The position numbers were made by a program, and so were the translations under genes. The notes under the pieces are model-generated. The model was not told the origin of the DNA. It did not search any database and worked only from the letters and a program-made list of their open reading frames with translations. Shown piece after piece: positions 43,901 through 54,879 of a stretch of 64,000 bases of DNA. The DNA is from Pycnopodia helianthoides (Eukaryota > Echinodermata > Asteroidea > Forcipulatida > Asteriidae): positions 7,872,597 to 7,936,596 of the forward strand of contig CM063244.1 of the NCBI GenBank assembly GCA_032158295.1, read 5' to 3'. Within the stretch, counting starts at the first letter, position 1. Each line of letters starts with the position of its first letter.

Positions 43901-46551
43901 AATGTAATAAATGTGCTTTCACAAAGTCCAGCTGGCTGGCTCTATGGCTCATTTGTAAACATGTGATGTCACAGGTTAAATGGTCTAGGCACCAATATCA
44001 CTGTAAATTGTTCAAAGGTTACACTGTTAAACGTGCTATGAATTCTGGCCAAGTTCCTTTCTTCCTGACTTTTTTTTTTTTTTTTTTTTTTTTTTACAGC
44101 CCAGAAACATCAATACAAGAGTGAAAATAAAATGAAGCATATTAGAGGCAGGAATTACCTACATTTGACATCGTTCATTATCAACAATGAACAGTACCAG
44201 GTCTTCACAGACAGAAAAACAGGTAAACCAATCGACACCCACTTGACACAAGTGACTGATCCAGAGCTGTGTATTGGAAGAGTTGCGACATAGACGGACC
44301 CATTTTCGTTGGTCACGCGGTTACTGGACTCCATCTTCGGTCCAAATGTAGCACAACCCAATGTGCAGTCTAGTCTGGCACCCTGTCTGTGCACATGCTT
44401 TTTGGGGGACTGAAAATGGCTTATAATCGCAAGATGTCGCAACTCTCTCCATACTGTGAACTGATCCAGTTCACCCTGCCCTCTATAGTAATAATGGCAT
44501 CATCCAAGCGGAAATTGTGCATGACCCTTGACCTGCTATCGTCTCAAAAGTCTCCTCCTGAAGATTCATGCACTATGCAGTCACAGTCTATCTTAGTAAT
44601 GTACATTTGATTATGCCACATACACCTTTACACTTTTGTACATTCAGCTACAAAGCAAATGAGACTTAGTTGAAAAGGCAAGGTTTAGTCGAAAAGTCAC
44701 TGACAATTAATTAGGGACAAAAATCACACTGATCACTCAAAAATAGCAGGGTTCTCCCCAGGAGTTTTCAACACTGTGGATCATTCTCAGGCCAGGAATT
44801 CTGTTGCCTATTTCCTGGCCTCGGTACCCCTCCAAAAGTTTACCCACTCAATCTGAAAGCTCACTGATTACATAAAGTTGACACCAGTATCAATCCTCCA
44901 GAGATATATTTTCATCTGAAAAAACGCAGAGTTGCTATTTCGGATGCTCCAATCAAAATAAGCGTTAAGTGAGCAGTCACAAACTGCTTGTCAAAATACA
45001 TTTATCCGTACTTCATCATTGCTTTACACCGAATTTGATGAACTATTCAGTTTGGTTGAATGGTCTGCTTGTTGATAACTAGAGATAGTGGAATTTACTT
45101 TTGTCCCATTACAGGCCTTGCGCTTTAGGTTTTTGTAAAGTAGCCCACTGGGCTAGTGAAACATGCATTTTACTTGCCTCCAGGAAGCTTTAGTAGCCCA
45201 GATTTCAAACATGTATCGTCATAAATGTATCCTTCTAATGTATTAACGGTAGCGATCACAATCAGTTTAGCGGTCAAATGAAGTTCAATTTACACACTCA
45301 GAATTAAACTAACACATTTTAAAACTTAATAATCCACATCTGAAAAGGAAGAAATATGAGCATTTTTTAGGGCAAGTTAAGAAGTGGTATTTACTAGCCC
45401 ATACCAGTTTTTACTAGACAATGTTTTCCGGCCGGGCTAGTGCTAAGGGTGAGTCCTGCATTACATTTCTTCTTGAAACACTGCTTATTTTGAGTAGCAT
45501 TACGAACTCACCCCACCCCCCCCCCTCCTTTTTTATCGAACCCTCTACAGTAATCGTGACTAAGTGGAATGAGGATGACGAGCGCCTACATGAGGAGCAA
45601 AAACTACACATCAAAAAAGCATACAGCGCAGAAGTGATTTTCCATGACGGGCACGCCATACTGTTGGTTGCAGTCTACAACATTGGTGAAGGGTGCAAAC
45701 TGTGTGACCAACAGGACAACCAGAACCCGAGCAGAGCGTTTCTCTGGGACCACTCCAGTCGGAAATTCAAGAAGCACCATTTTCAAAATCTCCCATCGAC
45801 GCGCTTTACACATTCCTTCCCCGAGCGCTACCACGGCAGGAGCACGGTTATCTCCGTCTTTACAAGGTGCGACTGCGACACCAAAATATTCTACTTGGAC
45901 ATCAACAACTCCAGCCCAGTGTTCTATGAGATTACTCAGGACAACGCCTTGCCATTCAGAGACGTAATGGTTGTCCAGTCCGTGCGCTCCCGGGGGACAC
46001 AGTACATTCTGTTCGCACCCCTCAACAGATCCGACAAGAACGAGTCCATTAGCATATTCAATTGGACACAGAGCACAGGATCTTTGACTTTCCACAGAAA
46101 CCTCTCCATTTACATTAACGAGGACACCGGCCTCAGCACAACTGTCTTCAACGGCAACGCCTTCCTCTGCAGTGTTTCTGAAGCGTCTAAGAGTGTGAGG
46201 ATATATCGGCTGAAGCCGGACCAGGGACATCTTGAGGAGATGCGACACATTCCAGGAGAAGTGGAGTTCTCAATGTGCAATTTCTTCACCCAGGGCCATG
46301 AGCTCTACACTGCCATCGGGTTCCAAAAAAGAGTGCAACTGCTGCAGTACAGCCCGGTCACAAAAAATTTTATAAATGCTGGTCATCTGCCACGGGCCGA
46401 GAATACTATTGACTTAATATGCTTCCAAAGCAGGGATGATACGTACATAGTCACTGCAGGTAACTACAAATGTAAAAAGAAAACGATAAAGAGTCATTGC
46501 AGAAACAAGGTCTACAGAAAGGATGACTCCTTACTCCAAAGTAATTTGTGA
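40902..46551 (+). CDS. Secreted EAR/EPTP-like beta-propeller protein
   Basis: Four exons join in phase: 40902-40982, 43396-43468, 44100-44222 and 45551-46551 (1278 nt, 425 residues). Donors are GTATGTT, GTAAGTC and GTAAACC; the exon 3 acceptor follows a 26-T tract. Exon 1 encodes a signal peptide (MKIPSLLMILFSLSTLICG, likely cleaved after G19). Exon 2 carries two cysteines. Exons 3-4 form about seven repeats of 45-50 residues, each a hydrophobic strand, a turn with G/N, a second strand and a W/Y-containing strand (VTKWNED, AFLWDHSSRKF, IFYLDINNSSPVF, IFNWTQSTGSL, IYRLKPDQGHL, LLQYSPVTKNF). That spacing resembles EAR repeats of LGI and TSPEAR proteins, but identity is low. Sequons NNS, NES, NWT and NLS support secretion. 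The C-terminus is basic and Cys-containing. Function is unknown. Confidence 0.82.
42873..43068. mobile_element. GGGCCCAATTT MITE in intron 1 of the propeller gene
   Basis: Diverged ends GGCCCAGTTTCGTAAAGCTG / TTCATTAAATTGGGCC with CTTAGC-containing inner arms. Confidence 0.65.
43493..43655. repeat. CAGGCCTGGAATT-family copy in intron 2
   Basis: GCAGGCCTGAAATTTTCTTT…AAAGGGCACTTCCATTGGAA…AAATTCCAGCTCTG; the right end is mutated. Confidence 0.6.
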
Positions 46552-46565
46552 AGAAACTTAACTAC

Positions 46566-46705
46566 AACTTACGGGTACAACCAACCATGTACAAATCTCT
46601 TTTGGTGGGAGTGTTAGCTCTGAAAAGAGCCTTTTTGGAGCCATTGTGGTCTCAGAGCCAACACTCCTCCAAAAAGAGATTTACACATAGTTGTACCCGC
46701 AAGTT
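46566..46705. mobile_element. 140-bp hairpin repeat just after the stop codon
   Basis: AACTTACGGGTACAACCAAC pairs with GTTGTACCCGCAAGTT. Inner arms AAATCTCTTTTGG / CCAAAAAGAGATTT and GAGTGTTAGCTCTGA / TCAGAGCCAACACTC continue the fold. It lies between the stop codon and the first AATAAA, so it should be in the 3'UTR. Confidence 0.8.
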
Positions 46706-46744
46706 GATTGGATAATTTTAACAACTGCTATTTTTTTTCATATG

Positions 46745-46750
46745 AATAAA
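46745..46750 (+). terminator. AATAAA polyadenylation signal
   Basis: The first canonical hexamer after the propeller gene's stop, about 195 bp downstream. Another AATAAA lies near 46910. Confidence 0.55.
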
Positions 46751-47116
46751 CTATACATATACTTTATTTTGCAGATGCCATCTTGAAAATCATTTGCTAC
46801 CTTGGTTTTGAAATATATTTTACATACATTTTTTGCATCAGAGCTTCACTGTTTTCAAGCATAGACCTTAGGCAGAATGCAGCTGTTATTTGCTTCTATC
46901 AAACTAAATAAATGCAACAAGATTAAGGAATTAAAATGAAACTACAGTATTAATGACATATAAATATGTATAAATGTACATGTATGAAACAAAGATATTG
47001 GTGGTAAATGATGATTGAACAAAATTTAGTTGTAATATTGTTGAATAAAACTACTGGGTAGAATAACTACAAGTAGTTAAAAAAAATGGTGAGAACATGT
47101 TTAAAAAGTTAGTTAA

Positions 47117-47908
47117 AGGAACACGTTGCCTTCGGGTTGGGCGCTGTTGGGCGCTTTTGGGCTATGACAAGTGTTTGATGTAAAATGAGCACGGTCGGAA
47201 AGAGGTTTAAAAAGTAGAATATAATGATCCACACAAACGTGCCTTAGAAATGCTTCGCTTTTGATAACTTTCTCGAAACAAAACACTCCGCCATTTATGA
47301 GAGTCAAGATTTTGACTCCCATAAATGGCGGACGATTTCTATTAGCCTTATTTCCAGTCGCAGCTGTTGAACTACGACTGAGCAATTATTTTATTTAAAA
47401 TGTTACGATTACCATCCAATAATATCCAGTTAATAAATGAATGAAAAAAGAAAGAAAAAACATACGTTAAATAATTAAGTAGCAAGTCCCCATGTCTCGG
47501 TCCGTCCGGGCGTCCAGGGATGTACCAGCAGCAGCAAAACCCCGCGGCCATACCACCCATAGACCTCCCCCTGTATGCTGCAGTACAGTAGACGACGCGA
47601 AGACAGGGTTCTCGTACAATGTATGATTTTAGCGGGGCCAACCTAGTAACACCGATGCTTTGTGTGGTGTAAGAAGGTCTGGTACCCGTTACTGTTATTG
47701 CATCGACGATCGTATTGACGGCTTGAAAAAACGTATACATTTCGCGGGACATGTCTCGGGGGTCAGAGGTCAATGTTTGTTTTTTTTTAATTACCATTCA
47801 CTAATTATAACACATTAAAGGTGTTTTATTGCAAGAACAACTCTTAATAAGTATAAGGAACACCTCCAAACAGTAAAATTTTATGAGATTTGAAGGCAAC
47901 GTGTTCCT
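47117..47908. mobile_element. TTAA-type element, 792 bp
   Basis: The ends AGGAACACGTTGCCTTC / GAAGGCAACGTGTTCCT are perfect inverted repeats, flanked by TTAA on the left and TTGA (one change) on the right. An internal perfect hairpin (CGCCATTTATGAGAGTCAA and complement) lies at 47290-47331. TTAA targets are typical of piggyBac-like elements. No transposase; the 141-codon minus frame inside has no domain. Confidence 0.85.
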
Positions 47909-47911
47909 TGA

Positions 47912-48235
47912 ACTTGGTGACCACATATTTATCTAGTTGTTAAACTGGCGACTACATGTTTAACAAGTTAGTTAAACTGATGACTCTATGATTGTACAGT
48001 TAGTTAAACTGGTGACTACTTGTTTAACAAGTTAGTTCAATAAAAGACTACATATCTAATTATTTACTTAAAACCGGTGACTACATGCTTATGTAGTTAC
48101 TAGAGCTGATGACTACATGTTTAACAAGTTAGTTAAACCTATGACAACATGTATAAGTCCTTTAGACTGGTGACTACATGTTTAACTAGTTAGTCAAATC
48201 ATTAAACTGGTGACTACAATGTGTCCGTAAAGCCA
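47912..48235. repeat. Degenerate tandem repeat, about 41-bp unit
   Basis: GTTAAACTGGTGACTACATG followed by TTTAACAAGTTA recurs about seven times with many changes. Confidence 0.7.
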
Positions 48236-48276
48236 TGACTATGTACATAATTACATAGTGTGCTTATTCGGGTGAG

Positions 48277-49132
48277 CCCCTGAAAAGAGCTACTCAATAG
48301 CCAACTTCCCTGAAAGAGCAACTCAATGGCCAACTTCCCTGAAAGAGCTACTCAATAGCCAACTTCCCTGAAAAAGCTACTCATTAGCCAACTTCCCTGA
48401 AAGAGCTACTCAATAGCCAACTTCCCTGAAAAAGCTACTCAATAGCCAACTTCCCTGAAAGAGCTACTCATTAGCCAACTTCCCTGAAAGAGCTACTCAA
48501 TAGCCAACTTCCCTGAAAAAGCTACTCATTAGCCAACTTCCCTGAAAGAGCTACTCAATAGCCAACTTCCCTGAAAGAGCAACTCAATAGCCAACTTTCC
48601 TGAAAGAGCTACTCATTAGCCAACTTCCCTGAAAGAGCTACTCATTAGCCAACTTCCCTGAAAGAGCTACTCATTAGCCAACTTCCCTGAAAGAGCTACT
48701 CAATAGCCAACTTCCCTGAAAGAGCTACTCATTAGCCAACTTCCCTGAAAGAGCTACTCAATAGCCAACTTCCCTGAAAGAGCTACTCATTAGCCAACTT
48801 CCCTGAAAGAGCTACTCGATAGCCAACTTTCCTGAAAGAGCAACTCAATAGCCAACTTCCCTGAAAGAGCTACTCAATAGCCAACTTCCCTGAAAGAGCT
48901 ACTCATTAGCCAACTTCCCTGAAAGAGCTACTCAATAGCCAACTTCCCTGAAAGAGCTACTCAATAGCCAACTTCCCTGAAAGAGCTACTCAATAGCCAA
49001 CTTCCCTGAAAGAGCTACTCATTAGCCAACTTCCCTGAAAGAGCTACTCATTAGCCAACTTCCCTGAAAGAGCTACTCGTTAGCCAACTTCCCTGAAAGA
49101 GCTACTCATTAGCAACTCAATGGCCAACGTCC
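48277..49132. repeat. 29-bp minisatellite, about 29 copies
   Basis: The unit is CCCTGAAAGAGCTACTCAAT then AGCCAACTT. Two main variants (CTCAATAG and CTCATTAG) are interspersed, with rarer AAAAAG, GCAACTC and TTTCC variants. Copies are otherwise nearly identical, which suggests recent homogenisation. Confidence 0.95.
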
Positions 49133-49281
49133 CATAGAATTCCTTATGCATCATGGTACTGACGATTGCAACTACTTTCATTGTGTACTTCATTCCTGAA
49201 ACTCATCGTGGATTAACACAAATATTGTAAAACAAGTAATCTCATGGTGAAAACTGCAATGTCAAATTATTTTACAAGCTT

Positions 49282-49530
49282 GGGCCCCAATTTCATGGAG
49301 CTGCTTAAGCACAAAATTTTGCTTAAGCAACAAAATCATTGCTTAGTAAAATCAGACTACCGGCCAAGACTGTACACTCAATTGTTATGCTAAGTAAACA
49401 ACAGCTAAATACCAGTCACAAGCAATGTATAAGGCATGAAATTTTGGCCAGTAACATGTGTAAAATAAGCAAGCTATTTTCATGCTTAAGCAAATTTTTT
49501 ACTTAAGCAGCTCCATGGAATTGGGCCCAG
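49282..49530. mobile_element. GGGCCCAATTT MITE, long variant
   Basis: Ends GGGCCCCAATTTCATGGAGC / GCTCCATGGAATTGGGCCC with additional CTTAAGCA repeats, about 250 bp. Confidence 0.8.
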
Positions 49531-50303
49531 GTTAACACAAAAGTACATGTCTTTAGATAAAACAAAATTAATGCTCACTGAGTCACTGTTTTAGGGTAAA
49601 AATAGTCTGTCAAACTTCCTGAAGGTTTACCGTTAATTACAAAAAAAAACGGCGGCCATTAAGGAATTTTTTCTTCCTGATCTCATACACCCAGGTCAGA
49701 CCGAGTAACCCTGCTCCAGGAGCTTGTTACTTGGGTCTGACCCAGGTGAGAGCCCCCGACAATGATGTCAAAGCTACTTCGAACGCACTCGGTCGACCCG
49801 GGGAAGCTAATCTTTGAGTGTAAATAAGATTGTGGCTTAAGAAGTTTACATTTTGTACAACTGTGAACTGATTGATCTGTATCCATGGCAAACAAGGGTG
49901 AGTAACACTCGAGTAGGACCAAATTGCAAGTCAATAAACGCAAGCGCCTATTATGAAAGTACCGTTTAACGGAAGAAATAAACATGAACAGGTTTGAGAA
50001 TGACAGAGTACTGTTTTTTTAATACATACTTTTCGTGACAATACATTTCCCCTTTTCTGGGAAATAGGAATGATGGGCGAGGGCGAGGGCGATGGGGTGT
50101 GGGGTGGGGGGGAGTAGGGTGGGGAGAGAATCCATAGTAACTGAACACTTGTTTTTTTTTTTTTTTTTTTTTTTTTAAATGTACGGTGTTTTATAAGGGT
50201 GGATAATAATGCACATGAAAAATCTAACCAAAAAGGTATTGATGACCCAACTTTTTTCTCTGTGGGTTTGATGGGGGGGGGGAGATGTTAATTCACATAG
50301 CTA

Positions 50304-50439
50304 CAGGTTCCGTGCATTGCGATGTAAAGCAGCTATGAAACATACCACAAAAGGGGCTTCCCCCTGTGTCACTGCCCTTAACTTTCCAGAGGGGAGAGTG
50401 TTAATTTGTAATGCTGCAGGTTCTACACATTGTGCAATG
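50304..50439. repeat. Host tandem repeat, left part
   Basis: AAACATACCACAAAAGGGGC…TGTGTCACTGCCCTTAA…GTTAATTTGTAATGCTGCAG matches 51474-51650 in the same orientation. It is interrupted by the element at 50440-51465. Confidence 0.8.
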
Positions 50440-51465
50440 GGTAACCGGTCACTTCGGCACCTTGCAAACTCGGCACCCACAAACTCGGCACCTTGCAAAC
50501 TCGGCACCCACAAACTCGGCACATGCACAAATACAAACTCGGCACCCTGTCGAAAACGGCACCTAGCAAACTCGGCACTCACAAACTCGGCACATGCACA
50601 CTACAGTTTCTGCCGATTTACCGGAACGTTTCCAGCATAATTTTGGAAGCTGAAATGTACATCAATGAAGGTTGGAATGGGAATGCGATCCACAAATGTA
50701 AACTTACATGTACTTTTAATGGCATTTTGAATATGGGTTATTTTTGGTTGGTAAGCAATTAATGAAATTGACACAATGAAAAATTGATATTTTTATATAC
50801 ATGCAAGATGTTTATTTTCGTCTACACTACACAAAAAACACAAACAAAAATGTAGTACGAAGATAAAATTGTAGTTATTTAAAAAAAAATAATAATAATA
50901 ATAACTAATAAATATTTAATTAATAAATATGTTTAAAAGACTGTTGAACTGAATGAATCAATATTTAAAAATAACGCAATTTTACAAATAAATTTGCAGT
51001 TAATTTAAAAGTAGACTTATAAATAGAAAATAAACAAAAATGAACAATACATAATAAGCAACCCCCCCCCCCCAGAATAAAAGCATGACCCCACGACTGC
51101 CAAACCCATTCCCCTGCCCCCCTACTTGAAAGCAATGCCCCCTCCCCCTACACACACCGAAATAGTCCTTGCTGCGCCGCTGAATATCGTGTCAAAAGGA
51201 AGTTATCATGACGAGATCTTTTGACTAAATTCAATGTAAGGATCGAAACATCCCTCATTGTTATTGTGTAAGTACATTGACCATTCCAACGAACACGTAG
51301 TGATTGCTTGGTGCCGAGTTTGTTAGTCAAAAATAGGCCGGTGCCGAGTTTGTATGGTGCCGACATTCTGGTGCCGAGTGGGTGCCGAGTCTGCAAGGTG
51401 CCGAGTTTGCAAGATGCCGAGTTTGTGGGTGCCGAGTTTGCGAGGTGCCGAAGTGTCCGGTATTC
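50440..51465. mobile_element. 1-kb element with inverted CGGCAC arrays and 8-bp duplication
   Basis: Flanked by GTGCAATG at 50432-50439 and 51466-51473. The terminal inverted repeats share ACCGG[TA]CACTTCGGCACC (18 of 22 positions over the full ends). Inside the left end are nine CGGCAC words, mostly as AACTCGGCACC, spaced 10-20 bp. The right end has nine complementary (G/A)TGCCGA words. The 700-bp interior is AT-rich with no transposase. The 8-bp duplication fits hAT or another 8-bp superfamily. The GG…ACCGG terminus is not one I recognise. Confidence 0.82.
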
Positions 51466-51473
51466 GTGCAATG

Positions 51474-51650
51474 TATGTAAAGCATAAGCCATGAAACATA
51501 CCACAAAGGGGACTTCCCCCTGTGTCACTGCCCTTAAATTTCTTGAGGGAGAGTGTTAATTTGTAATGCTGCAGGTTCCAAGCATTGTGCAATGTATGTA
51601 AGGCACAGGCTATGAAATGTATCACAAAAGGGGCTTCCCTTGTGTTTCTG
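51474..51650. repeat. Host tandem repeat, right part
   Basis: One full unit of about 118 bp (starting GTGCAATGTATGTAA at 51466, shared with the duplication) and a second partial unit from about 51588. Confidence 0.75.
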
Positions 51651-52223
51651 AAGCACAACAGTTCCTGACTAACCAATAGTGATAAACACGAATAAAAAAT
51701 AACCAAGTCTTTGCGACAACTTGAACTATTTTGATGTTTTTCACAGACCTTTCATAAACACTGAGATCCGAAACAGGAGAATGCTTACCAAGTGCTGTGT
51801 CACGTGTAGGACAGTAAGTTTATCTCATAGCTCCCATCAACCTTTTGAAGAAGAAAAAACGCACAACAGGAAAACTTTGAATTTACTATAGTTGTTTTAA
51901 AAAAAAAAATTAAGTCAAGTGAGAGGAAAGCAATATTAACAAAAGCTATTGCAAAATGTAGTGTTGCACACCCGCAATCATGGGTATACATTTTGTTCGT
52001 GTCCATATTATGAACGACACTTTGAAAACCAGTGATGTAACAGCTATTTCAATGTTGTTTGTAAATTAATTAACCAGTGCTGTGTGAATGAAGAGTAGAA
52101 AGTACTTGAGTTTGTCGAATACCAGATCTGCAAAGAGTTACTCAATATTTATGTGTCGTTCATTTGGTGTCATTGTAACAAAAAGTGTACCCATAACTGT
52201 GGCTGTGCACATAGGGGCTTTAA

Positions 52224-52607
52224 AGGAACATTACAGAATTGATTTTTGCTAACAAAACAGTTGCTGGCAGTGTAAGCACTTTATGTAATCCACCATATGC
52301 ATAAACTGACAAACCTGTAGAAGTTTGAGATCGATCGGCCATCTGGGTCACGAAAAAAGTGAAAAACCGATTACACATTTGCATGAAATAATATAGATTC
52401 AACAAATGAATAAAACGCTCACTGAGTGATAAACTCCAATCGGAATATTAGTTTATTAATTTCTCATCAAATATGGCATTTCAGACAGAAATATTTCAAG
52501 GGATGTTTTCTACTTTCATCATCATTAGACCGTGTAAGTTTTATGTAAATCTGTGATCAAAAAGTATATTTTACAAGTTTTTTTCTTACCAATTCTGTAA
52601 TGTTCCT
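52224..52607. mobile_element. TTAA-type MITE, 384 bp, complete
   Basis: Ends AGGAACATTACAGAATTG / ACCAATTCTGTAATGTTCCT; TTAA at 52220-52223 and 52608-52611. Truncated relatives lie at 8072 and near 37340. Confidence 0.9.
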
Positions 52608-53228
52608 TTAAGGTCAAAGTACATTTTGTATTCATTCATTTTCTTATAGAAAGAGTCCTCATAAAAAAATTTGAGGGGATATTACATTCAAATGTAGAGT
52701 CAATAAATACCTTAAGTACCGTCCTGTTTTGTGACAATTATGATTGCAGTGTGATGCTTATTGTTATGTCTCTTATCACTTTCTAGTGAGTGAGGCATAG
52801 ACCAATAACCATTATTTCCTTTCTTTTCTTCTTGTTTTTATCGTGGGATGGTCTGTTGAAATAAGCTCTTAGCTATCCCTATGGGATTTTATGCTTGTTT
52901 TTCACGGGGTACTCCTAAAAAAAAAAAGAAAGAAAAGGTCTCTACCCTCGCATTAAAATGGTGCAAAAAAACCATTGTACATGTATTTGATTAAACGGCA
53001 TTGAATTTGACTTTTTGACAACCAGAAAGTTCATGTGTGGAATGTGCAGACCCATTGTTATTGTTGACATCCAACGACAATGTATCAAATAAAACGGCAT
53101 TTTACTGCGGGGTTAGAAACTTGTGATTTTTTTTCCCCCACTTTCATGAGGACTCTAGGCCCTGTCAATTAGAAAAATGAGTGCATATAACTCCTCTATT
53201 AGGAAGAAGTGGTAGCTGTACCTTTTAA

Positions 53229-53624
53229 AGGTATTATACAGGATTGGTGGAGCTGACAAAATAGTTGTAGACAGTGTTCATGTTTTGTGTGATCAACCAC
53301 TGATATACATGAAATAACAAAACTGCAGGTGAAAATTTGGGCTTAATCCATTGTGTGAGTCATGAGGAAATAGTGGAAAAAGACGCACACTTTTTGAGCA
53401 TGTAAACACAGTGTCCTTAGTTTTGGTTTTAACAACCGAAATCAGCTGGGTTTTTTTAGGTTTTCAGGTACAGTTTTCTTGAATATTGACTTCATTTCAG
53501 AGGGAAATATTTTGCCGGAAAAAAATGGTTCTAGTACATGTAGTATGGAAAGCATAATCAGGAAGCTCTCAGACTAAAATTAGACGATGATGTTTTTTAT
53601 CCTTACCAATCCTGTATAATACCT
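53229..53624. mobile_element. TTAA-type MITE, 396 bp, complete
   Basis: Ends AGGTATTATACAGGATTGG / CCAATCCTGTATAATACCT; TTAA at 53225-53228 and 53625-53628. The ends resemble those of 52224-52607 with a shifted consensus, so it is a sister family. Confidence 0.9.
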
Positions 53625-53857
53625 TTAAAGACTAACTAACCACAAAAACGAGCATGAGCTTCTGTAGCAACAACTACTCAACTTCATCAAATGCAATGAA
53701 GGGGAAACATTCTAGGTACATTCCTAATAATCAGTCTACAAAATGCAGCGCTGGTTCAAGGTGATGGAAAAATGAATAACAATGCACAAAAAGTGTGTTG
53801 GGGGGGGGGTCATTAGGGAAAATTTAGGAAAACATGAGTCAATTTCAATGAAGGTAA

Positions 53858-54215
53858 TAATAATAACAATAATAACTAGTTCTTATTGTATATAGCGCAT
53901 TTCACAATAACGTATCAATGCGCTTTACATTAGTGGCCTGGTCATTGGGCCAATAGCATTCCTGTAATCTTTCTCAGCTCCCTAAGGGAGTGTACAGCCC
54001 CGGGCTGCCGTGGCGCTCCAAAGGCTTTTTCATACAGAGTATCAACCCCTACCCTCGCAGGTACCCATTTATACCCCTGGGTGAAGAGAAGCATTTGTAG
54101 TAAAGCACCTTGCTCAAGGACACAAGTGTCATGACCGGGATTCGAACCCACACCCCGATGACTCGACCACCAGAACTTGAATCCGATGCTCTAAACCACT
54201 CGGCAATGACACCCT
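53858..54215 (-). mobile_element. tRNA-derived SINE, full length
   Basis: On the minus strand: an A-box-like head near 54200 (TGTCATTGCCGAGTGGTTTA), a B box GGTTCGAATCCC near 54140, AAGTGTCTTG…-type body, and the tail AGCGCATTGATACGTTATTG…TATAGAACTAGTTATTATTG. It supplies the uninterrupted reference for the nested copy at 33355-33660. Confidence 0.85.
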
Positions 54216-54710
54216 ACATGAATGGCTGCAAAGCACAAGAAAGTTTTACCGGGCATAAAATGATTATCGGTTTACCCCACCATTTTTTTTCCACCTCGAC
54301 ATTTTTGTTTGGTAATGAGCACCAACAGGAATGCAAATTGCTAAGTCGGGTGTTGGAGGAAATCTCGTTCTTGCTGGGTTCTCAAGGTAGTGCTGGGCCG
54401 TGGGTTAGCGCTGAATTTTTTCCACTAACCGTGTAAGGGACGTTTCAAAATTAACATTAGTTCAGTTTTGTGTCTCTCTTATACTAATATTTTAGTTTTT
54501 TTCCTTTTTTTGTAAATTCAAAATCAAATTAAAATTGTTAATGTTTTCTTTGACAAAATTAAACACTGACATTTAAAGAAATATATATTCTAAATGGTCG
54601 CTTGGCCCTGTCAGCAAAGAGTTTTAAGAAACATGAAGTATGCACGCTCAAAAAACCGACAATCCTCCAGTTAATGCTGAGAAGATTCAAAGAAAAACAT
54701 GTCAAGCAGG

Positions 54711-54871
54711 CCTGGAATTTCATCTTTGAGAGGGCAAGGCCATTTTCACTGTGCAAAGGGCACTTCCATTGGAAAATCTTAAAGTCTATGGGCAACTTTT
54801 GAAGGGGCACCAAGGCCAAGAGCAGGGCAACGGAGGCCATGGCCTCCCTGGCCCCGTATAATTCCAGGCCT
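54711..54871. repeat. CAGGCCTGGAATT-family copy
   Basis: Ends CAGGCCTGGAATTTCATCTT / AATTCCAGGCCTG, with GTCAAG directly on both sides. The longest and best preserved of four copies. Confidence 0.7.
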
Positions 54872-54879
54872 GGTCAAGG

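Noticed and set aside
44223..44283. Read-through of exon 3 into the intron (19 more codons, then stop)
   Set aside because: Open but short. A consensus donor at 44223 and a phase match to exon 4 make splicing the better reading; an alternative short product cannot be excluded.
45421..45550. Start of the 376-codon frame before the exon 4 acceptor
   Set aside because: Low-complexity C-rich polypyrimidine tract upstream of the TCTACAG acceptor; the spliced frame from exon 3 enters in the same phase.
45604..46248. 214-codon minus-strand frame
   Set aside because: Antisense shadow of the propeller gene's last exon, which has splice-consistent boundaries and a signal peptide on the other strand.
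47372..47797. 141-codon minus-strand frame
   Set aside because: Lies wholly inside the TTAA element; no transposase or other motif.
48277..49132. CRISPR-like array
   Set aside because: The 29-bp units are contiguous with no unique spacers, in a eukaryotic context; it is a minisatellite.
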